From: Anaerosolibacter sp.
GTDB lineage: Bacteria; Bacillota; Clostridia; Peptostreptococcales; Thermotaleaceae
Direction: 5' to 3'
DNA length: 64,000 bases
NCBI RefSeq assembly: GCF_029240175.1
Contig: NZ_JARBTM010000005.1
Coordinates: 124,001-188,000 of the forward strand
Shown: positions 45,141 to 53,813 of the stretch, piece after piece
Numbering within the stretch: position 1 is the first letter of the stretch
Layout: every line of letters starts with the position of its first letter
Made by a program: the position numbers and the translations under genes
The notes under the pieces: model-generated
Told to the model about the DNA's origin: nothing
Seen by the model: only the letters and a program-made list of their open reading frames with translations
The model's database searches: none

Positions 45141-46100
45141 ATGGATAAGATAGATAGATATAAGGTATACTCCCAATACTTAAGGAATCGATATGGAGAA
45201 AAAGTATATAAGATTCCAATAAACCTGCCTGTGACATGCCCAAATAGAGACGGAACAGCGGGATGCGGAGGATGTATTTTTTGTGGAGAAGAGGGAGCTG
45301 GATTTGAAACCCTGTCCCAGTTTATGCCGGTTTCAGAACAATTGGAAACCAATATTACCTATATTCGGGATAAATATAAGGCGCAGAAATTTATTGCATA
45401 TTTTCAAAACTATACGAACACATATCTGTCGCTAGAAGCTTTTAAAAAATACATGGTGCAGGCATGTAGGGAGGATGTGGTTGAAATTGCCATTTCCACC
45501 CGACCAGACTGTATCCATGATGATTACTTAGTGTATCTTCAAGCATTAAAGGAGCGTTATAACCTAACGATTACTATTGAGCTGGGATTACAGACCGTAA
45601 ATTATCATACATTGAAAAAAATTAATCGAGGCCATTCCTTGGCAGAATTTCTTGATGCGGTTTTAAGAATCAAAAAACATGGACTTGAAACCTGTGTTCA
45701 TTTGATCTTAAATTTACCTTGGGATGATGAAGATGATGTGATTGAAGATGCAAAATTTCTCTCTGCTCTGGGTATTGAACAAATCAAGTTGCACTCCCTA
45801 TATATTCGGAGTGATACAGTGATGGGCAGGATGTATGAGGGGGGAGAGTTTGAGATTATCACATTAGAGGAATATGTCCGTCGTGTGATTTTGTTTCTTG
45901 AATATTTGAACCCTGATGTGGTGATACAGCGTTTAATTGGTAGGGCTCCAGAAGAAAACAGCCTCTTTTGCAATTGGAACACTAGTTGGTGGAAGATCAA
46001 GGACCGTATCGATGAATCTATGGAAGAATTGGATACATATCAAGGAAAAAGGTTTGACTATCTACATGGAAGCGCATTAAAAGAAAAGCATCAAAGATAA
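45141..46100 (+). CDS. TIGR01212 family radical SAM protein
   Basis: Fe-S radical SAM protein of 319 residues. The cluster motif is TCPNRDGTAGCGGCIFCG (the GCxxCxxC ending is characteristic of this family, not CxxxCxxC). Other family marks are FIAYFQNYTNTY, ISTRPDCI, ELGLQTVNYHTLKKINRGH, and LNLPWDDEDD. It is in most Clostridia; the reaction is not assigned in my knowledge. GGAGAT precedes the ATG. It is a single gene, followed by a large hairpin terminator. Confidence 0.95.
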   Translation: MDKIDRYKVYSQYLRNRYGEKVYKIPINLPVTCPNRDGTAGCGGCIFCGEEGAGFETLSQFMPVSEQLETNITYIRDKYKAQKFIAYFQNYTNTYLSLEAFKKYMVQACREDVVEIAISTRPDCIHDDYLVYLQALKERYNLTITIELGLQTVNYHTLKKINRGHSLAEFLDAVLRIKKHGLETCVHLILNLPWDDEDDVIEDAKFLSALGIEQIKLHSLYIRSDTVMGRMYEGGEFEIITLEEYVRRVILFLEYLNPDVVIQRLIGRAPEENSLFCNWNTSWWKIKDRIDESMEELDTYQGKRFDYLHGSALKEKHQR

Positions 46101-46116
46101 AGAGGAGTTATATAGG

Positions 46117-46180
46117 GAAAATTGGGATAATCCATGAAATGTGACGATGGACTACCTCAATTTTCTTTTGTTTTTTTTGT
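46117..46180 (+). terminator. long terminator hairpin of the radical SAM gene
   Basis: GAAAATTG pairs with CAATTTTC, and GG-ATAATCCAT pairs with ATGGACTACC further in, followed by TTTTGTTTTTTTTG. Confidence 0.75.
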
Positions 46181-46535
46181 CTTTTTTTAAAATCCTCTTT
46201 GAGAAGGTTACATAAAATTAGGACAAGTTAATAAACAAAAATCTACAATAATTTAAACAGAAATGAAATCTATGGCGATTTTTATTTCTAAAACATGCGA
46301 CAAATTATGTACATAAAAATAGCAGGTGAAAATATTTGATGAATCTACATGAAAAAAGTTGTCAAAGAAAGATAGATAGGTTTGGAAGAACTGAAGATAA
46401 CTCGTTTTTGAGGAAAATTCATTTGAATCAGAGGCGGCAAGTGCAATAAATCATGTTTCGACAAATATATTAAGAATAATTAAAAGAATTATAATGGTAT
46501 ATACAATATAGTACAATTGTGTTAATATAGGTATG
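46181..46535. other. intergenic region upstream of gap
   Basis: AT-rich, no gene. A possible Spo0A box in reverse orientation (TTCGACA at 46457-46463) lies here. Several AT-rich -10-like sequences near 46490-46530 make the promoter uncertain. Confidence 0.45.
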
Positions 46536-46537
46536 CA

Positions 46538-46565
46538 GTATATCACAATAAACAATGTGATATAC
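46538..46565. promoter_or_regulatory. 10-bp perfect operator-like palindrome upstream of gap
   Basis: GTATATCACA (46538-46547) and TGTGATATAC (46556-46565) are exact complements with an 8-base spacer, 57 bases before the gap start. The half-site TATCACA recurs upstream of pflB. The binding protein is unknown; Rex or Crp/Fnr relatives are candidates by half-site resemblance. Confidence 0.6.
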
Positions 46566-46621
46566 AAAATGATACATATTATATGTATAGTCATATATTA
46601 ATAGCAGAAAGGGGATTTAAT

Positions 46622-47632
46622 ATGTCAATTAAAGTTGGTATCAATGGTTTTGGTAGAATAGGAAAAAACGTATTAAAAGCCTGGTTAGAGAAGGAAGAAG
46701 ACATTGAAATCGTAGCAATTAATAGTACGAGCGGACCAAAAGAACATGCTCATATTTTTAAATATGATTCTCTGTATGGGATTTTACCACAAGAGGTAAA
46801 AGCTACAGAACAATCTATTATCATAGGAGATAAAGAAATCGCTTTCACAGCATATAGGGACCCTGCACAGATTCCATGGAAAGAGCTGGGTGTCGATATT
46901 GTTGTGGAATCTACGGGGATATTTACAGACAAAGAAAGGGCCTCGAAACATCTAGAAGGTGGGGCCAAGAAGGTAATCATTTCTGCCCCTGGAAAGAATG
47001 AGGACATCACCATCGTTATGGGTGTAAACCATACAAAATATGACGCAGATATTCATCATATTGTATCTAACGCATCTTGTACAACAAACTGTTTAGCACC
47101 AGCGGCTAAGGTTATTCATGAAAACTATAACATTCTAAGAGGTCTTATGACGACAGTTCATGCTTATACCAATGACCAGAGAATACTAGATCTGCCTCAT
47201 AGCGACCTTAGAAGAGCACGGACAGCAGCAGAGTCCATTATTCCTACTTCGACAGGAGCTGCCAAGGCTATTGGCTTGGTGATCCCTGAATTGAATGGAA
47301 AATTGAATGGCATGGCAATGAGAGTTCCAATACCTGTAGTATCAGTTGTGGATTTGGTGGTGGAACTTGAGAAGAATACCACAGCAAAAGAAGTCAATGA
47401 AAAATTAAAAGAAGCTTCCGAAGGTTCTCTACGAGGAATACTAGGTTATTGTGAAGCTCCATTGGTTTCCATTGACTTTAAGAAGGATCACAGATCATCA
47501 ATCATTGATGCACCATCAACCATGATGGTTGGAGAGAATATGCTAAAGATCGTTGCTTGGTATGATAATGAATGGGGTTACTCAAATCGAGTAATTGATT
47601 TAGCTTCCTATATTGGAAAAAAGGGACTTTAA
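46622..47632 (+). CDS. gap: glyceraldehyde-3-phosphate dehydrogenase
   Basis: Glycolytic NAD-dependent enzyme of 336 residues. The NAD loop KVGINGFGRIGKNVLKAW begins at residue 4. The catalytic Cys is in SNASCTTNCLAPAAK, and the C-terminal WYDNEWGYSNRVIDL is complete. ATG 46622 has AAAGGGGA upstream; the frame extends 13 codons further without a site. It is alone, not in a gap-pgk-tpi operon. The palindrome upstream suggests redox or carbon control. The stop is inside a palindromic terminator shared with the selenoprotein gene. Confidence 0.98.
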   Translation: MSIKVGINGFGRIGKNVLKAWLEKEEDIEIVAINSTSGPKEHAHIFKYDSLYGILPQEVKATEQSIIIGDKEIAFTAYRDPAQIPWKELGVDIVVESTGIFTDKERASKHLEGGAKKVIISAPGKNEDITIVMGVNHTKYDADIHHIVSNASCTTNCLAPAAKVIHENYNILRGLMTTVHAYTNDQRILDLPHSDLRRARTAAESIIPTSTGAAKAIGLVIPELNGKLNGMAMRVPIPVVSVVDLVVELEKNTTAKEVNEKLKEASEGSLRGILGYCEAPLVSIDFKKDHRSSIIDAPSTMMVGENMLKIVAWYDNEWGYSNRVIDLASYIGKKGL

Positions 47633-47678
47633 AATAAAGAAGTAGTCTTGGCTATAGCCAAGACTACTTCTTTATTTT
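47631..47678. terminator. 48-base perfect palindrome shared by gap and selW-like gene
   Basis: Arms 47631-47654 and 47655-47678 are exact reverse complements, with no unpaired centre. It contains the last bases of the gap stop codon and the stop codon of the minus-strand selenoprotein. Confidence 0.9.
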
Positions 47679-47891
47679 ACTTTCTACTTCATTTTCCTCA
47701 GGAAAACGGCCTAAATCTTTCTTTGAAAAGACAAGATTATCATCTACCATTACCTCAAAAACACCTCCAGAAGAAGGAATGATATTCAAGGATGCGATGC
47801 TGTTCTTATGGATATGAAGCAAGTTTTCAGCCAAACCCATGGCCTTTGGAAGGTAACCTCAGCCCGTACAGTACTGAATTGTAATTCTCAT
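47664..47891 (-). CDS. SelW/Rdx-like selenoprotein, TGA at 47861-47859 read as selenocysteine
   Basis: Protein of 75 residues on the minus strand, missed by ordinary ORF calling because codon 11 is TGA. The start is ATG 47891 with AAAGGAGG seven bases upstream. It begins MRITIQYCTG-U-GYLPKA, the CxxU redox motif of the SelW/SelT/SelH (Rdx) thioredoxin-like family. It continues with helix AMGLAENLL and strands SLNIIPSSGGVFEVMVDD, then KKDLGRFPEE, all typical. The frame is open to TAG at 47664-47666, which lies in the palindromic terminator. A hairpin with CCAAA/TTTGG stem begins 9 bases after the TGA. The likely role is a small thiol oxidoreductase. Confidence 0.92.
47831..47849 (-). promoter_or_regulatory. 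candidate SECIS hairpin of the SelW-like gene
   Basis: On the minus strand CCAAA pairs with TTTGG around a 9-base loop, beginning 9 bases after the TGA. The stem is short, so the exact fold is uncertain. Confidence 0.45.
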
Positions 47892-48146
47892 AGAATAGCC
47901 TCCTTTATACTAGCTTAATAGATTAATTATAGATTACCCTTATAAGTGCATGACTAATCATTAGATACATCTATAATCACTTAGAAAATAGAAAAACTTT
48001 TTTATAAAATGCTATAATAGAATGAGATGTCCAAAAGAATTTTTATGAGGATATATAGTGTTATTATGGCTGATGTGTATCTGCTTGGTAACGAAAATGT
48101 ATTTAAAGGGTGATTCTAAAATATAAAAGATGGGGTAGGGATTATA

Positions 48147-49484
48147 GTGAAAGTTAAGTTGAATAAGGAGCTTAAAGGTATCTGGAACCTTTCCTGGCCT
48201 GTAATTATTGGCATGCTGCTTCAGTCCCTCTTGAGTACTGTAGATATGAAATTCATATCTATGATAGGTACAAGTGAGAGCGCAGGTGCTTCTATTAGTA
48301 ACTCCGCTGTAAGTGTTGTCTTTGTTATGAGTGCACTAGTAGCATCAGGAACAGTAGCCATTGTAGCAAGAGCTTTTGGAGAGGATAACGAAGATGAAAT
48401 AAAGAGAATTGGCAGCCAGTCTATTCTATTAGCAGGCATATTAGGCACTGCAATTGGTCTTATCTGCAGTTGGTATACTTATGAGATGCTGCAAGGAATG
48501 TTCAATCCAGAAACCAGCGTTCTTGATAGTGCATCAGCTTATTTGCGTATTATTTTTATTGGAACAGTTTTTGTATTTGTTAATAATACAATTCGCAGTA
48601 TATTACAGGCCTTGGGGGATACAAGAACACCGTTATATATCTTTGGCATGGCGAATATACTTAATGCAATACTAGATCCAATTTTCGTGTTTAAATTGGG
48701 GTATGGCGTAAAGGGTGCAGCAATGGCAACGGTGATCTCAAATGTTTTTGCTATGCTCGCAATATTCTACGTATACCTGAGCAAGGTTCACCATGGGCAA
48801 TTTATAGACTACCTTAATCATGGGAGAATACGGTTTGCAGATTCCTTGAGAATACTACGAATTGGTCTATGGTCTTGTCTTCAGCAAGTCTCACGACCGA
48901 TCACAGGGATGATCATGTTTCGCATCGTCAGTGAAGTAGGAAATAAGGAAGGTATTGCAGCCTTCGGCATAGGAGGACAATTATTTAACTATACATTCAT
49001 TCTATTGATGGGTCTTACCGTAGCCGTTTCAGTAATGGTTGGACAAAATTTAGGAAGAAAAGATATAGAGAGAACAGAGGAAATTATTCGAGAAGGTATG
49101 AAAGTAGCCATAATAAATATGCTGATTTTTGCAGTTCCCTATATGATTTTTCCAAGGTATATTATTCAATTTTTTCTCAATGATGAAAAGGTGATCCAAC
49201 TAGGCATTGCGTATTTGCGAATTGTTTACATAGGTGTTATATTTGTAATATTTCCTGTAATATATGGCGGTGCATTTCAAGGGGCGGGAGATACGTTCCC
49301 ACCCATGATCTCATCAATATTCTCCAATGTTTTTGTCAAGCTGCCACTGGCCTATTTTCTTGCAAAGAATCTTGGTATGGGAACCGATGGTGTCTGGTGG
49401 GCAATTGCTCTATCCGTGATGGTAGAAGCAGGGATGATTTGGTTTTATTATCATAGGGGTACTTGGAAAACAAAGAAGGTATAA
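48147..49484 (+). CDS. MATE family multidrug/Na+ antiporter
   Basis: Membrane protein of 445 residues with about twelve helices in two MatE halves (about 15-175 and 240-405). WPVIIGMLLQSLLSTVD opens the first half, and GLTVAVSVMVGQNLGRKD in the second half shows the Gly-rich loop. It exports drugs or metabolites with Na+ or H+. The start is GTG with GGGGTAGGGA upstream; codon three is Val-Lys. A LapA-like gene follows about 75 bases on, perhaps on the same transcript. Confidence 0.94.
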   Translation: MKVKLNKELKGIWNLSWPVIIGMLLQSLLSTVDMKFISMIGTSESAGASISNSAVSVVFVMSALVASGTVAIVARAFGEDNEDEIKRIGSQSILLAGILGTAIGLICSWYTYEMLQGMFNPETSVLDSASAYLRIIFIGTVFVFVNNTIRSILQALGDTRTPLYIFGMANILNAILDPIFVFKLGYGVKGAAMATVISNVFAMLAIFYVYLSKVHHGQFIDYLNHGRIRFADSLRILRIGLWSCLQQVSRPITGMIMFRIVSEVGNKEGIAAFGIGGQLFNYTFILLMGLTVAVSVMVGQNLGRKDIERTEEIIREGMKVAIINMLIFAVPYMIFPRYIIQFFLNDEKVIQLGIAYLRIVYIGVIFVIFPVIYGGAFQGAGDTFPPMISSIFSNVFVKLPLAYFLAKNLGMGTDGVWWAIALSVMVEAGMIWFYYHRGTWKTKKV

Positions 49485-49561
49485 TCCTCTTTCTGTAGAA
49501 AATAAACTAATAAGTCATGAAAAAAGTATTACAAGATGAAAACAGAAAGGAATGGATAGAT

Positions 49562-49912
49562 ATGCAAGTATGGTTTATTTCATCATTAATCTTTGCGATT
49601 CTTGTGGCAACCTTTGCTGTTTCCAATTCTGAGATTGTTACTATCCGCTTTATGTGGAAGCAGGTACAATTAAGCCAATCCATTGTGATATTAGCTTCTG
49701 CTGCATTGGGTGCCATGATTGTTGCTTTGATTGGTGCCTTCAGTAAAGTGAAATCGAGCTTTAAGATCAGAGAGTTAAAAAAGCAGGTGAAGGATTTAGA
49801 AATTAGAATTGAGGAACTGCAAACGGACCATCTTGAAGCTGGAACAAAGACAGCATTGGAGGAAATAGTTGCTCAAGAACAAGAAACAATATTGAAAGAA
49901 CGTGAGTCGTAA
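49562..49912 (+). CDS. LapA (DUF1049)-like membrane protein
   Basis: Small protein of 116 residues with two hydrophobic helices (about 3-22 WFISSLIFAILVATFAV and 40-62 IVILASAALGAMIVALIG). The loop SNSEIVTIRFMWKQVQLSQS between them and the C-terminal coiled coil (RELKKQVKDLEIRIEELQ) are as in LapA domain proteins. E. coli LapA acts in lipopolysaccharide assembly; here, in a Gram-positive, the function is open. ATG 49562 with AAAGGAA upstream is preferred over the start at 49517. Confidence 0.85.
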   Translation: MQVWFISSLIFAILVATFAVSNSEIVTIRFMWKQVQLSQSIVILASAALGAMIVALIGAFSKVKSSFKIRELKKQVKDLEIRIEELQTDHLEAGTKTALEEIVAQEQETILKERES

Positions 49913-49976
49913 ACAAATTACATGTAATCCTATATTGACAAAACAAAGGCATTTGATTAAATATTTTTTAAATACG

Positions 49977-50002
49977 TCCTCGAAAGAGGGCTATTTTTTT
50001 GT
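49977..50002 (+). terminator. terminator-like hairpin
   Basis: CCTC, GAAA loop, GAGG (GTCCTCGAAAGAGGGC), then TATTTTTTTG; short stem but a strong T-run. Confidence 0.6.
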
Positions 50003-50147
50003 AAAAAAGGATAATTGGTTTTTCTAAGGGTTGATTACATACTTTGAATAAAATAAGCTCAAAATAATAGCATCGGCGATCTCAAAACAAAAGCAGGCTA
50101 TTTTCTGCTTATTGTTGGAAACTAACATAAGAAAGAGAGGAATTTAA

Positions 50148-51425
50148 ATGATTGCTATTATTTCTCTATTGGTACTTGTTATTGCCATCTATATTGGTTT
50201 TAAAAGGGGAATCAATACTGGGTTGGTAAGTATAACAGGTGCATATATTCTAGGATTTTTTGTTCTGGAAGCGAATGAGAAGTTGGGGAAAGATGTTGCG
50301 TTATCAGATCCAGCGGGTAAGTTCTCGACTTTGGTTTCAGGATGGCCAAACTCATTGTTTTTCATCCTGCTAGGCGTTACATTACTATTTGGTATTGCAA
50401 AGGTAAATGGAACGTTGGCGCTTATCGCAAGAAAAAGTGCTAGACTTGCTGGAGGGAACAAAAAATTAATTCCAATTATCTTCTTTATTTTGGCTACTGT
50501 TATAGCAGCCATAGGGCCAGGTAATATCGCTGTATGTGCGCTTCTATTACCCATTGCTATGAGTGTTGCCCACGAAGAAAGAATTGGACCGCTGCTCATG
50601 GCAGGTATGGTTATTGCGGGCTCTAATGCTGGTGGTTTGTCACCCTTGGCACCTACAGGAATCATTGCTGTAACCCTTTCAGAAAAGATTGGCCTTGCAA
50701 ATATGGGTATGAGAATTTTCTATAACATGGTGATTGCACAAGTAATCATTGCAGCGGTAATTTACATCATTCTTGGAGGATTTAGACTTTCATCACATTC
50801 CGAAAGTGCTAGAGGTGCTGTTGAGGCATTTGATGGAAGACAAAAAGCAACGATGCTAGTAATATTGTTGGTTGTCGTTGCAGTTATTGTATTTAAGGCC
50901 CATTTAGGACTTGTGGGATTTGCAGGAGCAACAATTCTGCTGCTCATAAGAGCCGCGGATGAGAAAGATTCGATTCTCAGCGTACCTTGGTCAACTTTGC
51001 TATTGGTATGTGGAGTTGGAGTTCTGGTAAACGTGGTAAGTATCGCAGGCGGGATTACTACTTTAACGGATGCATTATCTTCATTTATGAATGCTAGAAC
51101 AGCAGCACCTATTATGACAATAATTGGCGGATTAATGTCGTCTGTATCATCGGCTTCTGGCGTCGTAATGCCAACATTGATTCCAACAGTACCAGGATTA
51201 ATTGAAAAATTAGGTGCAAATATAACACCAACGGCACTTGTATCTGCTATTATCTTAGGTGCCCACGTGGTAACAAACTCTCCCCTATCCACCCTAGGGG
51301 CCCTCGCCATGGCATCAGCTGGAGATGAAGTAGATAGAGGAAAACTTTTTAGAGAATTGCTGGTATTAGGATTTGGAGGAATTATATTCGGGGCACTAAT
51401 CGTCTTCCTTGGTATTGTAAGATAA
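50148..51425 (+). CDS. SLC13/MatC-type transporter
   Basis: Membrane protein of 425 residues with about eleven helices. The first segment (ISLLVLVIAIYIGFKRGINTGLVSITGAYILGF) and the central IAAIGPGNIAVCALLLPIAMSVA are like the MatC_N/ArsB-NhaD superfamily. MAGMVIAGSNAGGLSPLAPTGIIAVTL is the first reentrant loop and SSVSSASGVVMPTLIPTVPG the second. Members move dicarboxylates or other anions with Na+. The substrate is unknown. GAGAGGA precedes the ATG. A terminator follows. Confidence 0.88.
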   Translation: MIAIISLLVLVIAIYIGFKRGINTGLVSITGAYILGFFVLEANEKLGKDVALSDPAGKFSTLVSGWPNSLFFILLGVTLLFGIAKVNGTLALIARKSARLAGGNKKLIPIIFFILATVIAAIGPGNIAVCALLLPIAMSVAHEERIGPLLMAGMVIAGSNAGGLSPLAPTGIIAVTLSEKIGLANMGMRIFYNMVIAQVIIAAVIYIILGGFRLSSHSESARGAVEAFDGRQKATMLVILLVVVAVIVFKAHLGLVGFAGATILLLIRAADEKDSILSVPWSTLLLVCGVGVLVNVVSIAGGITTLTDALSSFMNARTAAPIMTIIGGLMSSVSSASGVVMPTLIPTVPGLIEKLGANITPTALVSAIILGAHVVTNSPLSTLGALAMASAGDEVDRGKLFRELLVLGFGGIIFGALIVFLGIVR

Positions 51426-51480
51426 AAAGATAACCTGACAGGCGTTAAAAAGGTAACCTATTTAGGTTATCTTTTTTTTA
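51424..51480 (+). terminator. terminator of the SLC13-like gene
   Basis: AAAGATAACCT at 51426 pairs with AGGTTATCTTT at 51464, long loop with inner pairing, T-run after. Confidence 0.8.
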
Positions 51481-51577
51481 TGAAAAATATTAACCTTATC
51501 CTGGTGACAATTTTGTTATCAAATGGCAAAAAAAATGGTAAAATAATAACTGTAAATTGTGCATGGAGGGGATGCTA

Positions 51578-52381
51578 GTGCAAGTTCTTCAATGGAATAA
51601 ATTGTTAATTCCTTATGAGCAAGCTGTTGAGGAGTTAAAAGTGAAGCTAAAAGGAATTCGTAATGAGCTAAGGGCTACCAGTGAATATTCCCCCATTGAA
51701 TTCGTTACTGGGAGAGTGAAAAAGGTATCTAGTATTTTAGAAAAGGCAAAGCGATATGGTGTCTCACCAGATGAGATTGAGGAAAAAATCGAGGATATTG
51801 CTGGTATTAGAATCATGTGCCAGTTCTTAGATGATATCTATAAAGTGAGGGAACTTATTCGTCAGCGAGATGGAAAGGATTTATACATTGTATATGAAAA
51901 GGATTATATAAAAAATAAAAAGGACAGCGGATATCAGAGTTATCATGTCATCATTAAGTATCCAGTACAGACGGCCTTTGGTGAAAAAGAGATTTTGGCA
52001 GAAATTCAGATCAGAACCTTGGCCATGAATTTTTGGGCTACCATCGAACATTCTTTAAATTATAAATACAAAGAAAATATACCAGAAAAAATTAGGGAAC
52101 GATTGAAAATCGCTGCTGAGGCTGCCCAGAGACTCGACATGGAAATGTGGCAAATCAGAGATGAAATCATCAACGCCCAAACCCTATTTGAAACCAAATC
52201 CAATACAGTAAGCAGTATCGTGAATAATATTCAAATGCTGAATCTTATGGGGAAAAAGTCTGATGCCAAAGATTTTCAGGAAAAGTTTGAGTCCCTTTGG
52301 GATAAAGGGAGTCCTGAAGAACTTCACGACTTAGCAGATCGTATAAGATATAGAATAGCAAGATATCAAGTGTTTGAATAA
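51578..52381 (+). CDS. small alarmone synthetase (RelQ/YjbM-like)
   Basis: Single-domain (p)ppGpp synthetase of 267 residues; no hydrolase (HD) domain is present. The RelA/SpoT synthetase signatures are seen in order: EFVTGRVKKVSSILEKAKRYG (ATP-binding), IEDIAGIRIMCQFLDD (catalytic Asp), KNKKDSGYQSYHVII, and LAEIQIRTLAMNFWATIEHSL (catalytic Glu). The C-terminal helices let such proteins form tetramers. GTG 51578 has GGAGGGG about 7 bases upstream; the frame extends to a TTG at 51557. Transcribed with the lipoprotein gene, 30 bases on. Makes ppGpp or pppGpp under stress. Confidence 0.95.
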   Translation: MQVLQWNKLLIPYEQAVEELKVKLKGIRNELRATSEYSPIEFVTGRVKKVSSILEKAKRYGVSPDEIEEKIEDIAGIRIMCQFLDDIYKVRELIRQRDGKDLYIVYEKDYIKNKKDSGYQSYHVIIKYPVQTAFGEKEILAEIQIRTLAMNFWATIEHSLNYKYKENIPEKIRERLKIAAEAAQRLDMEMWQIRDEIINAQTLFETKSNTVSSIVNNIQMLNLMGKKSDAKDFQEKFESLWDKGSPEELHDLADRIRYRIARYQVFE

Positions 52382-52411
52382 AAAAACAGACTTCAATAGG
52401 GAGGAAGATAT

Positions 52412-53011
52412 GTGAAATACATAAGAAAAGTTGCTGCTGCGGTACTGCTATCTTTGGCGCTAACAGGCTGTAATAGTGCGGAGTTTGACAAATTACAAGA
52501 TCAAGCAGTGATCCTTCAACAGGAAAAGGATCAATTGGCAAAAGAAGTTACAGCTTTAAAAGCTGATTTGAAGCAAAAAGACCAGAAAGTACAAGAATTA
52601 ACAGCCATCGTGACCGATTACGAAACCCAATATGATGCTTCCATTGAAGATATTCGATTTATCTCAGAGGATATGTATCAGGAAGGAGAACAGGACGGAT
52701 ATATCTATGGTAAGTTTAATGTAGTGGTGACTGTAAGAAATAATACAGATCATGAAATGAAAAATATCAAGATTACTGCCCGACTTGAATCCAGTTTTAG
52801 CAATTATCCCAAAGCAGCACCGAAAGTAACAGCAACGAAAATGGATGTAATCAAACAAATCAGTTCAGGGGAGACAAAAGAAATATTTTTTTCAGATCTG
52901 ACAGTGGATCATCCTGAAGTGATTCAGGAACTATTCATCAATGTGGTAGGGCAGGGAGAAGCGGAAAAGATTAAGATTCCTGTGGCATTCCCACCAGGAA
53001 GCCAGGATTAA
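52412..53011 (+). CDS. lipoprotein with coiled coil
   Basis: Secreted lipoprotein of 199 residues. The signal peptide ends in a perfect lipobox LTGC (Cys about residue 20). A coiled coil follows (LQDQAVILQQEKDQLAKEVT... to about residue 70), then a beta-sandwich-like domain (about 80-195; NVVVTVRNNTDHEMKNIKIT) like the FxLYD type. It anchors at the outside of the membrane; the role is unknown. The start is GTG with GGGAGGAAG upstream. It ends at a strong terminator shared with the convergent flavin reductase gene. Confidence 0.85.
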   Translation: MKYIRKVAAAVLLSLALTGCNSAEFDKLQDQAVILQQEKDQLAKEVTALKADLKQKDQKVQELTAIVTDYETQYDASIEDIRFISEDMYQEGEQDGYIYGKFNVVVTVRNNTDHEMKNIKITARLESSFSNYPKAAPKVTATKMDVIKQISSGETKEIFFSDLTVDHPEVIQELFINVVGQGEAEKIKIPVAFPPGSQD

Positions 53012-53013
53012 AG

Positions 53014-53046
53014 TAAGAGATGTGCCAAGGCACATCTCTTTTTTAG
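53014..53046. terminator. bidirectional terminator
   Basis: AGAGATGTGCC, AA loop, GGCACATCTCT, then TTTTTTAG; perfect stem. Confidence 0.9.
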
Positions 53047-53048
53047 TT

Positions 53049-53627
53049 TTATCTTCTGCGTTTTTTCTTTTTAGCTACAGAGAATCCAAACCCCCCCAGT
53101 GACTTTTTCAATCCATAATACTGACCATGGGAATAGCAGATGGGGTTTGCCCAATCCAAGTGGAATTTGTTCTTATCATCCATGTACTGATCATCTACAT
53201 TTACAGCCATAACTTTGGCAAGAAACATATGATGGGTGCCGAGCTCTAAGACCTTTGTTACTTTACATTCAATATTAATGGGACTTTCTTTGATTAAGGG
53301 TGCACTGACTTTGCTGGCTTTTTCAGGTGTAAGCCGCATTTCCTTAAATTTATTGATATCTCTCCCAGATTTTACACCACAGAAATCAGTAGCCTTTACC
53401 AAATCCTCAGTGGCAATATTGATGACAAATTCTTTTGTACGATTAATTATCTCATATGAATGGCGTTCAGGACGAATAGATATGTAAGTCATAGCAGGAT
53501 CTGAGCAGACCGTGCCTGTCCATGCAACGGTGACAATATTATAATTCTCTTCCGTATCTCCGCAGGTTACTAAAACGGCAGGTACAGGATAAACCATTGT
53601 ACCAGGTTTCCAAGTTATCTTTGCCAT
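53049..53627 (-). CDS. flavin reductase family protein
   Basis: FMN-binding split-barrel protein of 192 residues. It starts with PGTMVYPVPAVLVTCGD and continues TVAWTGTVCSDPAMTYISI; ERHSYEIINRTKEFVIN and ATDFCGVKSGRDINKF are the next conserved blocks. It reduces FMN or uses bound FMN to shuttle electrons; in Clostridia many are of the 'High Molecular Weight rubredoxin' oxidoreductase side. The C-terminus is very basic (KKKKRRR), an oddity that I cannot explain. The start has GGGAGTGATTTT upstream on the minus strand. Confidence 0.9.
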   Translation of the reverse strand: MAKITWKPGTMVYPVPAVLVTCGDTEENYNIVTVAWTGTVCSDPAMTYISIRPERHSYEIINRTKEFVINIATEDLVKATDFCGVKSGRDINKFKEMRLTPEKASKVSAPLIKESPINIECKVTKVLELGTHHMFLAKVMAVNVDDQYMDDKNKFHLDWANPICYSHGQYYGLKKSLGGFGFSVAKKKKRRR

Positions 53628-53813
53628 AAAATCACTCCCAAGCTTTATTTCTGTTCTATATTATTTTATCTTAAAGTTTGAAAAAATAAATGTCTAATTT
53701 TCAGTATTACATTATTTCTTCCTATGATAAGATAAGAATACATAGAATCCATGAAATAATGGTAAGAAAGAAAATACATAATAAGACTAAAGAAAGAAAA
53801 AGTTGGTGAATAT

